This document shows, in pieces, positions 37,289-47,678 of a stretch of 64,000 nucleotides of DNA. Source of the stretch: Bog-756 sp963745955 (GTDB taxonomy: Bacteria; Actinomycetota; Acidimicrobiia; Acidimicrobiales; RAAP-2). The notes beneath the pieces were generated by a model. That model saw nothing but the letters and a program-made list of their open reading frames with translations, had not been told where the DNA came from and searched no databases. The stretch spans positions 1-64,000 of the forward strand of contig CAVUZI010000006.1 of the NCBI GenBank assembly GCA_963745955.1. Reading direction: 5' to 3'. The translations under genes were made by a program, and so were the position numbers. Positions within the stretch are counted from its first letter, which is position 1; each line of letters starts with the position of its first letter.

Positions 37289-37308
37289 CCGGGCCGGGCG
37301 CGGCCCGG
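37289..37308 (+). terminator. GC-rich hairpin after the DUF222-HNH gene
   Basis: ccgggccg (37289-37296) and cggcccgg (37301-37308) form a perfect 8-bp stem with loop ggcg, three bases after the stop codon, followed by further self-complementary cccggg blocks to 37320. No T-run, as is usual in high-GC actinobacteria. The remaining gap to the convergent GNAT gene (37321-37578) is less GC-rich and shows no gene or tRNA. Confidence 0.5.
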
Positions 37309-37578
37309 GCCCGGCCCGGGCACGGCTGGAGCGCCGGGAGTAGCCCCCAAATCGATCGACCCGCCCAACTCAGAAGCCGTCGTGGCGTGCCTCCGGGCGT
37401 TGGAACTCAATCACTGACGTGGTCGACGACGACAGTGCTCAGGAGTCAATCTCACACCGAAATCTTCCAGCGCTTGCTGCGGAGCGACCGCTGCGCTCTG
37501 GAACAACCACAACTCCGACCTTCGGATGCGGCCCTCGTCGCCGTCGCCTACGACCACTGGCCTCTTCGAATCAAACAT

Positions 37579-38115
37579 CTAGTCGGCGTCGGGCCGGACC
37601 GGCCTGATCATCGCCACCCGTCGGTGAGAGCCGAGGCCCCGAGCCCTCTCCTCGGCCCATCGTGCGGTGAGTTCGGGCCCCATGTCCGCGTCCGCCATGG
37701 GCGTGAACCCGCACCTGGCGTAGTAGGGGCCGTTCCATGGGACCTCGGCGAACGTGGTGAGCGTCAGGGCTGCATGTCCCCGGCTGGCCGCCCACGCCTC
37801 GAGGTGGTCGATGAGCGATCGGCCGATCCCCCGTCGGCTGAAGTCCGGATGAACCGAGACCTGCTCGATGTGGACGTTGCCGTCCACCAGGTCGGCAATC
37901 AGGTAGGCGACGGGCCAGTCATCGGGGTCCGTGGACACCCAGGCACCGCCGTCCCGCCGGTAGCGCTCGAGCACTTCAACGGGAGGAGGGTCGTGTTCGG
38001 AGATGTAGGTCATGCCCACGTCGGCGAACAGCCCGCCCGCTGCCTCTTCGATGTCTCGGAGCTGGCCAAGCTCATCGGCACGGGCCCGACGGATGGGGTG
38101 GCGTCCGGCGGGCAT
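37579..38115 (-). CDS. GNAT-family N-acetyltransferase
   Basis: Acetyl-CoA-dependent acetyltransferase of 178 residues, substrate unknown. IRRARADELGQLRDIEEAAG opens the fold; motif A is HIEQVSVHPDFSRRGIGRSL with the RxxGxG/R acetyl-CoA loop, then LIDHLEAWAASRGHAALTL, and NGPYYARCGFTPM is the usual late motif. ATG at 38115 was chosen; upstream frame is Ala-rich and without a Shine-Dalgarno. It is the only minus-strand gene in the interval between mIHF and pyrF. Confidence 0.9.
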   Translation of the reverse strand: MPAGRHPIRRARADELGQLRDIEEAAGGLFADVGMTYISEHDPPPVEVLERYRRDGGAWVSTDPDDWPVAYLIADLVDGNVHIEQVSVHPDFSRRGIGRSLIDHLEAWAASRGHAALTLTTFAEVPWNGPYYARCGFTPMADADMGPELTARWAEERARGLGSHRRVAMIRPVRPDAD

Positions 38116-38267
38116 GACCGATTCTCCATCCTCCGCGTCGGCCCCGCCAAGAGCGGCTGGCGCCAGACTCGGTCGGCCGCCCCACCGGACCGTGGCACCA
38201 TGGGGGCCACAAGTTCTGGCCAGCCATGAGGGCACCGAGGTGCCTTCGCCAACGAGAGGAGCCGGCA

Positions 38268-38882
38268 GTGGGCGATGCGGATCAGACCGGACCGGACGGG
38301 GACTCCGGCGCCACGGCCCCGGGCGACGACGAGCTGTTCCAGTCGAGGGAGGACGGCCAACTCCACTTCATCAAGGAGACAGCCGCCCACACCTTCCCCG
38401 TCACAGCCCCCGTCGACGCCACCCCGCTCGAGGAGGACGAGCCCGAAGGGGTCGTCCCGCCCAGTCCCCTCTGGGCGATGAAGGAGCGCCGGCACGAGCA
38501 GTGGCCGCACCTCTTCGGTCATCCCGATCGCATCCGGGCCCGGCTGGGCGCCGGAGACGCCACGGTGTACGTGATCGACGACGGGAAGCGCCACTGCATG
38601 ATCGGGCGGCCGGTCGGGGCCACCGCAGACGGCTGCGTCTACAGCCTGGTGGCCCGGATCACCAGGGATACGTACGATGCGCTGGCATCGGGCTCCATCG
38701 ACTCCAGACGGGCGTTCCTGTCCGCCTCCGAGGCTGGTCTCAGCGGCACCGCCGATGCCCCCGGCCTGTCCAACATCTTCGACGTCGACTTCTACCGTCA
38801 TGCCGAGGAGATCCCCGCGGAGTACCTGCCGCCGGCAGCCTTCATCCAGTTCCCGGAGGACCTCCCGACCGCCGACCGTTGA
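38268..38882 (+). CDS. Hypothetical protein
   Basis: Not recognised. 204 residues from a GTG preceded by GAGAGGAG, a good Shine-Dalgarno; an ATG at 38226 in frame lacks one. The N-terminal 50 residues are acidic and Gly/Pro-rich. The centre looks globular: PSPLWAMKERRHEQWPHLFG, ATVYVIDDGKRHCMIGRPVG, GCVYSLVARITRDTYDAL. The C-terminus (FDVDFYRHAEEIPAEYLPPA) is acidic. No signal peptide or membrane segment. It stands alone, convergent with pyrF, and is followed by the 17-bp repeats. Confidence 0.7.
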   Translation: MGDADQTGPDGDSGATAPGDDELFQSREDGQLHFIKETAAHTFPVTAPVDATPLEEDEPEGVVPPSPLWAMKERRHEQWPHLFGHPDRIRARLGAGDATVYVIDDGKRHCMIGRPVGATADGCVYSLVARITRDTYDALASGSIDSRRAFLSASEAGLSGTADAPGLSNIFDVDFYRHAEEIPAEYLPPAAFIQFPEDLPTADR

Positions 38883-38946
38883 CCGCTGAGCGCTGAGCGA
38901 CCAGCGACCGCTGACCGAGGACCACCGAGGAGGCACCCACCGGTTC

Positions 38947-39031
38947 GGTCCATCCGAAGGTTGGGTTCATCCGAAGGAACGGTCCATCCGAAGGTTGGGT
39001 TCATCCGAAGGAACGGCTCATCCGAAGGAGC
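38947..39031. repeat. Five tandem 17-bp repeats covering the pyrF stop codon
   Basis: Five gapless 17-bp units start at 38947, 38964, 38981, 38998 and 39015, alternating ggtccatccgaaggttg and ggttcatccgaaggaac, the last ggctcatccgaaggagc. The fifth unit carries the last codons and stop of pyrF (39018-39020), so the array looks like amplification of the gene's 3' end. Inner symmetry gttc...gaac allows small hairpins. It lies between convergent genes. Confidence 0.92.
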
Positions 39032-39902
39032 GGCTCAGTTCCTCGGAGGTCGTGCGGGCCGCCTCTCGGAGCGGACCGACGTCAGGCCCGGCGGCCAGCA
39101 ACGAGCGCGACACATTGGCCAGCACGCTGTGCAGGGCGCATCCGGCGAACAGCCGGGCCGCGTCCTCGACCGTCCCTCCCTGCGCCCCGAGACCCGGGGC
39201 CAGGATGACCCCTCCGAGCCCGGCGAGGTCGAAATGCGAGGGCTGAAGTGTCGCTCCCACCACGGCCCCGACAGTGCCCGGCACGGCCAGGCCTCCCCGG
39301 TTGAGGTCACCGATGGCCCCGAGGAGCGCGTCCTCAACCGACAGGACGCCCGGGGCACCACCCGGAACCGGGGAAGTGGTCGCCTCCTGGATGGTCCGGC
39401 CCTCGGGGTTGGATCCGCGCACGACCACGATGGCACCCCGGCCCGTTGCCGCCGCCATGTCGAGGGCCGGTCGCAGCGCGCCGATCCCGAGGTAGGGCGT
39501 GAGGGTGACCGCGTCAGCGACGAGCGGACTGGCCGGATCCAACCAGGCCGAGGCGTAGGCCTCCATGGTCGACCCGATGTCACCCCGCTTGGCGTCGGCG
39601 ATGACCAGGAGACCCGCCTGGCGAGCCGCGGTCATCACCGCCTCCAGCGCACCGATACCGGCGGAGCCCCAGCGCTCGAAGAACGCAACCTGGGGTTTGA
39701 CCACCGGCACCACGCCGGCAAAGGCCTCGATGCAGCGGAGGCCGAACGAGCGGAGACCCTCGGCCGAGTCAGGCAGACCCCACCGGGCCAGCAGGGCGGG
39801 CGACGGATCGATGCCCGCGCACAGCGGTCCCGAACGGGCCACTGCGGCGGCGACCGTCTCGGCAAACCCGCGGATGTGCGGGCCGTCACCCATGGGCCGC
39901 AT
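39018..39902 (-). CDS. pyrF: Orotidine-5'-phosphate decarboxylase, type 2
   Basis: Last step to UMP. 294 residues, the longer type-2 form found in actinobacteria: CAGIDPSPALLARWGLPDSA, VKPQVAFFERWGSAGIGALE, the catalytic LVIADAKRGDIGSTMEAYAS, and LAPGLGAQGGTVEDAARLF. ATG at 39902 overlaps the pyrD end; a second ATG at 39893 is possible. It is the last gene of the pyr operon, and its stop lies within a tandem repeat. Confidence 0.94.
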   Translation of the reverse strand: MRPMGDGPHIRGFAETVAAAVARSGPLCAGIDPSPALLARWGLPDSAEGLRSFGLRCIEAFAGVVPVVKPQVAFFERWGSAGIGALEAVMTAARQAGLLVIADAKRGDIGSTMEAYASAWLDPASPLVADAVTLTPYLGIGALRPALDMAAATGRGAIVVVRGSNPEGRTIQEATTSPVPGGAPGVLSVEDALLGAIGDLNRGGLAVPGTVGAVVGATLQPSHFDLAGLGGVILAPGLGAQGGTVEDAARLFAGCALHSVLANVSRSLLAAGPDVGPLREAARTTSEELSRSFG

Positions 39903-40932
39903 CCTTCACCTCGACCAGCCTGCGGACCCTGTGGCTCGAGCACCACCGCTCGACCTCCCGCAGGACCCTGAGGGGCGCCCGGGGATCGCGGAACGTGGCC
40001 GAACCCACCTGCACGGCGTCCGCCCCCGCCATCATCAGCTCGACCGCATCCTCACCGCACATCACGCCGCCCACCCCGATGATGGCGGCTTCCGGATGGG
40101 CGACCCGCACGTCGAACACAGCCCGGACGGCGACGGCGTGGACGGCCGGTCCGGACAGCCCACCTCCGCCCGCACCCGAGCCCAGCACCGGACGCCGCCG
40201 TTCGATGTCGATGGCCATGGCCAACACCGTGTTGACGAGCGTGACGGCCTCGGCCCCGGCGGCCAGGGCGGCCCCGGCCACCTCGGCCAGATCGGCCACC
40301 GTCGGACTCAATTTGGCCCACCGCGGCAGAGTCGGGCAGGACTCGCCCACCGCGGCCACCACCTCGGATGTGGCCGCGGCCGAATGGGCGAACATCCTGC
40401 GCCGGTCCTCGATGTTCGGACAGCTCACGTTGACCTCGACCGCGGTGATACCGGGGACCCCGGCCAGCATGGCGGCCGCCTTGGCGAAGTCGGCCACCCT
40501 CTGCCCCCAGATGCTGACCACCACACGGGCGCCGAGCGCGGTCAGCCTGGGAAGGTCCTGATCGATCCACGACTCGAGCCCGGGGCCCTGGAGGCCCACG
40601 CTGTTGATCATCCCCGATGCCGTCTGATGCAGGCGGGGAGGCGGGTTCCCGGGCCACGGGTCCACGCACAGGGACTTGACCACCACCGCGCCGAGCTCGT
40701 CGAGCGGGAGGTAGGCACCGAGCTCGTCGGAGTGACCCGCCGTTCCCGATGCGGTCATGACCGGGTTGGGGAGATCGATGGATCCGATCCGCACCGAGAG
40801 GTCGACGTCGCCGGCGGTGACCGCCCGCCAGGCCCGGCCGGCCCGGCCGACCCGAGCCCCGGCCCCGCCGCTGACCGGAGCTCCGCTGACCGAAGCCCCG
40901 GCTCCGCCTCCGGCTCCGGCCGACGCGCTCAT
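39886..40932 (-). CDS. pyrD: Dihydroorotate dehydrogenase, class 1 (PyrDB-like)
   Basis: Oxidises dihydroorotate to orotate with FMN. NPVMTASGTAGHSDELGAYL, VVKSLCVDPWPGNPPPRLHQ, SGMINSVGLQGPGLESWI and VEVNVSCPNIEDRR with the catalytic Cys of class 1 (class 2 has Ser); GVGGVMCGEDAVELMMAGAD binds FMN phosphate. Class 1B enzymes need PyrK for NAD; no pyrK is next to it. The first 37 residues are Ala/Gly/Val-rich; GTG at 40821 (TAGDVDLSVRIG) may be the real start. Confidence 0.92.
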   Translation of the reverse strand: MSASAGAGGGAGASVSGAPVSGGAGARVGRAGRAWRAVTAGDVDLSVRIGSIDLPNPVMTASGTAGHSDELGAYLPLDELGAVVVKSLCVDPWPGNPPPRLHQTASGMINSVGLQGPGLESWIDQDLPRLTALGARVVVSIWGQRVADFAKAAAMLAGVPGITAVEVNVSCPNIEDRRRMFAHSAAATSEVVAAVGESCPTLPRWAKLSPTVADLAEVAGAALAAGAEAVTLVNTVLAMAIDIERRRPVLGSGAGGGGLSGPAVHAVAVRAVFDVRVAHPEAAIIGVGGVMCGEDAVELMMAGADAVQVGSATFRDPRAPLRVLREVERWCSSHRVRRLVEVKDAAHG

Positions 40933-40936
40933 CGGC

Positions 40937-43900
40937 TCACCGCTGGTGGTACTCCTGCAGGGACCGTACCGACAAGGGATGGCTGACCCAGTCGGCGATG
41001 CCCGCCGCTGCCGCCCGGGCCGCGGCCACGGTGGTCAGGCACGGCACCAGATGAGCCAGCGCCGTCGCCCGGATGTGCACACCGTCAGCCCGGGGGCCGC
41101 GCCCACGGGGCGTGTTGACCACCAGCTGCACCTTTCCTCCCGCGATCAGGTCGACGGCATCGACCGCACCGGGATGGGAGTCCCCGATCTTGGCCACCAC
41201 CGTGCCCACCGGGATGCCCTCGGCCTCCAGCATGGCCGCGGTACCCGACGTCGCCGCCAGTTCGAATCCCAGGGCGCGGAACTGGCGGGCGACGTCCAGG
41301 CCGGCCGACTTGTCGCGGTCGGCCAGCGAGAGGAACACGGTTCCGTCGACCGGGAGCCGATTGCCGGCGGCGATCTGGCTCTTGGCGAAGGCCAACCCGA
41401 AGGTGGTGTCGATGCCCATCACCTCACCCGTCGAGCGCATCTCGGGACCGAGCAGGGTGTCCACGCCGGGGAACCGGTTGAACGGCAGCACCGCCTCCTT
41501 CACCGAGACGTGGCCGGACACCGGCTCGACGAGCAGCCCTTCGCGGCGCAGCTCGGCCAGCGTCGACCCCACCATCACCCTGGCCGCGATCATGGCCACC
41601 GGCACCCCGGTCGCCTTGGCCACGAACGGGACCGTCCGGCTGGCGCGCGGATTGGCCTCGAGCACATAGGCCCGATCGTCCTTCACCGCGAACTGCACGT
41701 TGATCAGCCCGCGGACCTGGAGCGCCTCGGCGATGACCCTCACCATCCGCTCGAGCTCGGCGACCACCGGTGTCGACAGGGTCTGGGGAGGCAGGGCACA
41801 GGCCGAGTCGCCCGAATGGACCCCGGCCTCTTCCACGTGCTCCATGACCCCGCAGACGACCACCTCGCCGGTGGCGTCGCGCACGGCGTCGACATCGACT
41901 TCGACGGCGTCCTCGAGGAATCGGTCCACCAGCACCGGGCGCTCCCGCGTCACCCCGCCCTCACGACCGAGCGACCCGCCGACGCCCGACATGCCCTCGA
42001 CGGCCTCCACCAGCCGTTCGTCGTCATAGACGATCTCCATCGCACGGCCCCCGAGCACGTAGGAGGGTCGGACCAGCACCGGATAGCCGACCGAGGAAGC
42101 CACCTCGACGGCCTCGGCCGACGTGGTCGCCGTACCGCCCGGAGGCTGGGGGATGCCGAGGCGGCTGCACAGTGCGTTCCAGCGTTCACGATCCTCGGCT
42201 AGGTCGATCGAGGACGGCGAGGTGCCGAGGACCAACTCCTCGGGAAGCCCGGCCGCCAATTTGAGCGGGGTCTGCCCGCCGAGGCTGACGATGACGCCGA
42301 CAAGGCGCCCCTCCCCCACCGATGCGGCCCGCTCGGCATCGATCACGTTGGCCAGGTCCTCTGGGGTGAGCGGCTCGAAGTAGAGGCGGTCCGAGGTGTC
42401 GTAGTCGGTGGAGACCGTCTCCGGATTGCAATTGACCATGACCGTCTCGTACCCGGCCGCCCGCAGCGCGAACGAGGCGTGGACGCAGCAGTAGTCGAAC
42501 TCGATCCCCTGGCCGATCCGGTTGGGACCGGATCCCAGGATGATCACGCGCCGGCGCTCGGAGGGCCGGATCTCGTCCTCGTCCTCGGTGGTCGAATAGT
42601 GATAGGGCGTCTGGGCCTCGAACTCGGCTCCACAGGTGTCGACCGTCTTGTAGGTGACCCCGACACCACACGCGGCGCGGGCCGCCCTGATGTCGGCGGA
42701 GGTGACCGGGTCGCCGAACAGGTAGGCCAGCTGCTGGTCCGAGAAACCGAGCCGCTTCAGCCTGCGCCATGCCCGGCGGTCGAGATCGTCCACCGTGACC
42801 CCGAGGGTCACCTGGAGATCGAGGGCCATGCGCGCGTCGGTCACCGCCGCGACCTCCGAGAGGAACCAGGGATCGATGCCGGTGAGCTCGGCCAGGCGCT
42901 CGGCGGGCACGCCGCGGCGCAAGCAGGGCCTCGAGCTGGAAGAGCCGCTCGGGGGTGGCCCGGGCCACGCTCTTGGTCAATTCCTCGGTGGGCACGGCGT
43001 CCAGCCCCGCTTCGGCCGGATCGGCGTTCAGCCCCGATCGGCCCTGTTCCAGCGAGCGAACGGCTTTCTGCAGGGACTCGGGGAAGGTCCGGCCGATACC
43101 CATCACCTCGCCGACCGACTGCATCCGGGTGCCGAGTTGGTCGGTGGACCCGGGGAGCTTCTCGAACGCCCACCGCGGAATTTTGGTCACCACGTAGTCG
43201 ATGGTGGGCTCGAAGGAGGCGGGTGTGGCTCCGGTGATGTCGTTGGTGATCTCGTCCAACCGGTAGCCCACGGCCAATCGGGCGGCGATCTTGGCGATGG
43301 GGAAACCGGTCGCCTTCGAGGCCAGAGCCGACGAACGTGACACACGCGGATTCATCTCGATGATGACCTGGGTCCCGTCGACCGGGTCCACCGCGAACTG
43401 GACGTTCGACCCGCCGGTCTCGACTCCCACCCGCCGGATGCATGCGAAGGCCGAATCGCGCATCGACTGCAGCTCGACGTCGGTGAGGGTCTGGGCGGGG
43501 GCCACGGTGATCGAGTCACCGGTGTGCACCCCCATGGGATCGAAGTTCTCGATGGAGCAGATGACCACGCAGTTGTCGGCACTGTCCCGCATCACCTCCA
43601 GCTCGAACTCCTTCTGGCCGGCGATCGAGCTCTCGATCAGCACCTCGTTGACCGGGGAGGCGTCGAGGCCTTCACCGGCCAGTTTGACCAGGTCGTCGCG
43701 GGTGGCGGCGATACCGGTGCCCGCGCCTCCGAGGATGTAGCTCGGTCGGACCATGATCGGGTAGCCGATCGAGTCGCCGATGGCGACGGCTTCGTCGAGC
43801 GAATGGGCGAAGCCCGACGCGGGGACGTTCAGCCCGATCTCCTGCATGGCCGCCTTGAACATCTCCCGGTTTTCGGCGGTGGCGATGGCCTCGGCGTTGG

Positions 43901-44252
43901 CCCCGATCACCTCTACCCCGAATTCACCGAGGACTCCGCGCTCGGCCAGGGCCATGGTCAGGTTGAGGGCGGTCTGCCCGCCGAGGGTGGGGAGCAGCGC
44001 ATCGGGGCGCTCGCGCTCGATGATGGCGGCCAGCACATCCGGGTCCAGCGGTTCCACGTAGGTGCGGTCGGCCATGGCCGGGTCGGTCATGATGGTGGCC
44101 GGGTTCGAGTTGGCCAGCACCACCCTGAACTTCTCCTCGGCCAGGACACGGCAGGCCTGGGTGCCGGAGTAGTCGAACTCGCACGCCTGCCCGATGACGA
44201 TCGGGCCCGACCCGATGACCAGGATGGAGTCGATGTCGCCGCGCCGGGGCAT
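40937..44252 (-). CDS. carB: Carbamoyl-phosphate synthase large chain (one frameshift)
   Basis: Makes carbamoyl phosphate for pyrimidines and arginine. About 1100 residues. First half: RRGDIDSILVIGSGPIVIGQ, ACEFDYSGTQACRVLAEE, MVRPSYILGGAGTG, IIEMNPRVSRSSALASKATG. Second half: VIILGSGPNRIGQGIEFDYC, MVNCNPETVSTDYDTSDRLY, LVRPSYVLGGRAMEIVYDDE, and the allosteric C-terminal domain with VFLSLADRDK. One extra base near 42919 separates the halves; removing it gives LFQLEALLRRGVPAERLAEL. Start ATG overlaps the carA stop (TGATG). Confidence 0.95.
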
Positions 44253-45385
44253 CAGCGGTGGGCTCCTGTGGGCCCGCCGGCACCGGTGGCGTCCATCAAC
44301 AACCGGAACTCCTCGAAGAGGTACCGGGCGTCATGGGGACCGGGTCCGGCCTCGGGGTGGTACTGGACGCTGAAGACCGGGGCGTCCCGGCTGCGGAGCC
44401 CCTCGACCACCCCGTCGTTGAGATTGACGTGGGTGATGTCGGTCGCGGTGAGCGAGTCCGCGGCCACTGCGAAATTGTGGTTCTGCGAGGTGATCTCGAC
44501 CCGGCCGGTCTCCAGTCGCCGGACGGGGTGGTTGCCGCCGTGGTGCCCGAACGGCAGCTTGTAGGTGACCGCGCCCAGCGCGGTGGCCAACAACTGGTGG
44601 CCGAGGCAGATCCCGAACACAGGGACCGTGCCCCTGTCGGCCAACTCCCGGATCTCGCCGATGATGGCGGGCAGGGCCGCGGGGTCACCGGGTCCGTTGG
44701 ACAGGAAGATCCCGTCGGGTTCGAAGTCCAGCACCCGTTGGGCAGGTGTGGAGGCCGGCACCACGGTGACGGTGGCCATCGCACCCAACTGGCGCAGCAT
44801 GGCCTCTTTGATGCCGAAGTCGTAGGCCACCACCCGGTAGGGCCCGGAACCTCTCGTGTAGACCTCGCTCGTCGTCACCGTCGACACCAGGTCGACCCCG
44901 TCTGTGGAACAGGCGGTGCCCGCCGCCGCGTGCAGCTCGTGGAGGCCGGCCGTACCGAAGGCGCACGGCATCGCTCCCTCGTCGCGCAGGTGGCGGGTGA
45001 GCCGGCGGGTGTCGACGCCGGTGATGCCGGGGACGGAACGCCGGGTCAGGTACGCCTCCAGGGTCTCGGTGGAACGCCAGCTGCTCGGTCGATCGCAGAG
45101 GTCGCGCACGATCACCCCCCGGCAGTGCGGGCGGGCGGCCTCGTCGTCGGTGGGGTTCACCCCGTAGTTGCCGATGTGGGGGTAGGTGAAGGCGATGACC
45201 TGGCCGGCGTAGGACGGATCGGTGATGACCTCCTGGTAGCCGGAGAGCACGGTGTTGAACACGGCTTCTCCCGTGGCCACCCCCCGCTCCGGCCGGGCAC
45301 CGATCGCCTCGCCCTCGAACACGGCTCCGTCGGCCAGGACCAGGGCGGCCTCGGTGCGGTGCGGCGCTCCGCTCCGGCCCGTCAT
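44252..45385 (-). CDS. carA: Carbamoyl-phosphate synthase small chain
   Basis: Glutaminase subunit, 377 residues. ALVLADGAVFEGEAIGARPE and GEAVFNTVLSGYQEVITDPS are the N-terminal signature; the class I amidotransferase triad is in VFGICLGHQLL (Cys) and FSVQYHPEAGPGPHD (His, Glu-type). ATG at 45385 overlaps the pyrC stop (ATGA). Intact. Coupled to carB by TGATG. Confidence 0.96.
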   Translation of the reverse strand: MTGRSGAPHRTEAALVLADGAVFEGEAIGARPERGVATGEAVFNTVLSGYQEVITDPSYAGQVIAFTYPHIGNYGVNPTDDEAARPHCRGVIVRDLCDRPSSWRSTETLEAYLTRRSVPGITGVDTRRLTRHLRDEGAMPCAFGTAGLHELHAAAGTACSTDGVDLVSTVTTSEVYTRGSGPYRVVAYDFGIKEAMLRQLGAMATVTVVPASTPAQRVLDFEPDGIFLSNGPGDPAALPAIIGEIRELADRGTVPVFGICLGHQLLATALGAVTYKLPFGHHGGNHPVRRLETGRVEITSQNHNFAVAADSLTATDITHVNLNDGVVEGLRSRDAPVFSVQYHPEAGPGPHDARYLFEEFRLLMDATGAGGPTGAHR

Positions 45386-46714
45386 CGCCGGGCCCCGCCG
45401 TCGACGACCACCGGTTCGCCCCGGAACACGGTGTGCCGCACCTGGCCGGTGAGCTTGCGCCCGCCGTAGGGCGAATTGTGGCTCCGGCTGGCCAGGGCGG
45501 CAACGTCCACGGTCCAGGTGGCCGCCGGATCGATGACGCAGAGGTTGGCCGCCGCCCCCGGCACGATCGGACCGCCCTGGTCGCCGCCGTTCGACGGGTC
45601 GAGCCGGGCGATCCTCGCCGGCTGCCAACTCATGAGGGCCAGCAACTGGTCCATGGGCAGACCGAGCTCGCCGATGGCCAGGGAGGCGGCCGTCTGCAGG
45701 CCCAGCATGCCCGGGGGGGCCTGGTCGAAGGGAAGGTCCTTGAGCTCGGGCGGATGAGGGGCATGATCGGTGGCGATGGCATCGATGGTCCCGTCGGCCA
45801 GGCCCGCTTTCACGGCGTCGACATCCGACTGCGGTCGCAACGGCGGGTTGACCTTGAACACGGGGTCGTATCCCGACGCGCAGCCGTCGGTCAGCGAGAA
45901 GTGGTGGGGTGCCGCCTCCGCGGTCACCGCCAGCCCCTCGGCCTTGGCCCGCCGGACCATCTCCACGGATGTGGCGGTGGACAGATGGAGGAAGTGGATG
46001 CGGGCCCCGCACGCCCGCACGAGGGCGATGTCCCGCGCCACCATCGCCTCCTCGGCCACGGCCGGCATCCCGGGGATCCCGAGCCGGCTCGACCACTCGC
46101 CCTCGTGCATGGCACCGTTGGCGGCCAATGACCCGTCCTCGCAGTGCTGGGCCAGGGTGACCCCGATCCCCGTGGCGTACTCGAGGGCCCTGCGCATGAC
46201 ACCGGCCGACTGGACGCCGGCGCCGTCGTCGGTGAACAGGCGCACTCCGAGGTCGGCGAGCTCGGCCATCGGTGCCAGCCGCTCCCCGGCCCGGCCCACG
46301 GTGATGGCGCCGGCCACCGCCACCTCGGTCAGTGGCCGTGGCCGCCAGCTCGAGCACGTTGCGGACCGCCTCGGCCGAGTCCAGCGCCGGCTCGGTGTTG
46401 GGCATGGCCACCACGGCCGTGTAACCACCCAACGAGGCGGCCCGGGTCCCGGTCTCGATGGTCTCGGACTCCTCACGTCCCGGCTCCCGGAGATGGGTGT
46501 GGAGATCCACCAGACCGGGAGCGACCACGCAACCGGTGGCATCGAGCACGACCGCCCCGGTGGGCCCGGTGATCTCGTCGTCCAGGGCGGCGACGAGTCC
46601 CTGGGTGATCAGCACGTCGGCCCGGCGCGTGCCGTGCTGGTCGATCACCGTTCCACCGCGGATGACCACGGTGGGCAGGTCACCTCCCGGCCGGTCACCG
46701 ATGCGATCAGGCAT
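45382..46714 (-). CDS. pyrC: Dihydroorotase (one frameshift)
   Basis: Zinc amidohydrolase closing carbamoyl-aspartate to dihydroorotate. Metal site GLVDLHTHLREPGREESETI; MPNTEPALDSAE, and after a break near 46332 (one base to delete) LTEVAVAGAITVGRAGERLA, FTDDGAGVQSAGVMRRAL, HCEDGSLAANGAMHEGEW, HFLHLSTATSVEMVRRAKAE, and ATDHAPHPPELKDLPFDQAP. About 443 residues. ATG at 46714 overlaps the pyrB end by 8 bases. Confidence 0.94.
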
Positions 46715-47678
46715 GCTGGCTTCCCTCCTTCGGCCCCTGACCGAGGAGCAGGAAGAGCACCGCCATCCGGATGGCCACGCCGTTGCTCACCTGTGCGGTG
46801 ATGAGGGCAGCCGGGAGCTCGGCCACATCGGAGGCGATCTCCACACCGCGGACGATCGGCCCCGGATGGAGGATCAATGCCCCGGGCTGGAGCATGGCCG
46901 CCCGGCGGGCGGTGAGGCCGTAACCGGCCGTGTACTCACGGAGGCTCGGGACGAACTCTCCGCTCCCCCGCTCGGACTGCACCCGGAGCAACGAGACCAC
47001 GTCGGCCTTGGGCAACACGTCGTCGAGGTGCTGGTTGACCGCGGCGACCGGCCATCCGGCGAGCGACGGTGGGAGCAGGGTGGCCGGCGCCACCAGGGTG
47101 ACGTCGGCGCCCATGGCCGAGTACGCCGTGATCTGTGACCGTGCCACCCGGCTGTGGCGGATGTCACCCACGATCGCCACCTGCAGCCCCTCGAACCGGG
47201 CCAGACCGGTGTCGCCTCCGCCGAACGCCTGTCGCACCGTGTACAGGTCAAGCAGCGCCTGGGTCGGATGCTGGTGCCAGCCGTCACCGGCGTTTATGAC
47301 CACGCAGTGGTCGACCCACTCCGCCACCCTGGCCGGAACACCGGACGACGAGTGCCGGATGATGACCGAGTCGATCCCGATCGCCTCGACGGTCTCGACG
47401 GTGTCTCGCAGCGACTCGCCCTTGTTGACCGACGAGGACCCGGCCGCGAACGAGAGGACGTCCGCCGACATCCGCTTGGCCGCCGTCTCGAACGACATCC
47501 GGGTCCGGGTCGAGTCCTCGAAGAACAAGGTGGCCACCGTCCGGCCCCGCAGGGTGGGGACCTTCGGGTTGGCCCGCCGGCCCACCTCGACGAAGGAGTC
47601 GGTCACCCGGAGCACCTCGGCGATCTCTTCCGAACCCAGGTCGTCCATGCTGAGCAGGTGGACGGGGAACGGGCTCAC
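46707..47678 (-). CDS. pyrB: Aspartate carbamoyltransferase catalytic chain
   Basis: Commits carbamoyl phosphate to pyrimidines. 323 residues: ATLFFEDSTRTRMSFETAAK binds carbamoyl phosphate, then NKGESLRDTVETVEAIGIDS, IIRHSSSGVPARVAEWV, GDGWHQHPTQALLDLYTV, VGDIRHSRVARSQITAYSAM and LHPGPIVRGVEI. The GTG at 47678 overlaps the pyrR stop (GTGA). No pyrI regulatory chain, as in other PyrR-controlled operons. Confidence 0.96.
   Translation of the reverse strand: MSPFPVHLLSMDDLGSEEIAEVLRVTDSFVEVGRRANPKVPTLRGRTVATLFFEDSTRTRMSFETAAKRMSADVLSFAAGSSSVNKGESLRDTVETVEAIGIDSVIIRHSSSGVPARVAEWVDHCVVINAGDGWHQHPTQALLDLYTVRQAFGGGDTGLARFEGLQVAIVGDIRHSRVARSQITAYSAMGADVTLVAPATLLPPSLAGWPVAAVNQHLDDVLPKADVVSLLRVQSERGSGEFVPSLREYTAGYGLTARRAAMLQPGALILHPGPIVRGVEIASDVAELPAALITAQVSNGVAIRMAVLFLLLGQGPKEGSQHA

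Noticed and set aside
35906..37308. DUF222-HNH gene as part of a mobile element or homing endonuclease
   Set aside because: No terminal repeats, target duplication, integrase or intron structure found; codon use like its neighbours.
37321..37578. tRNA or small RNA gene in the HNH-GNAT gap
   Set aside because: No cloverleaf or conserved T-arm sequence could be found.
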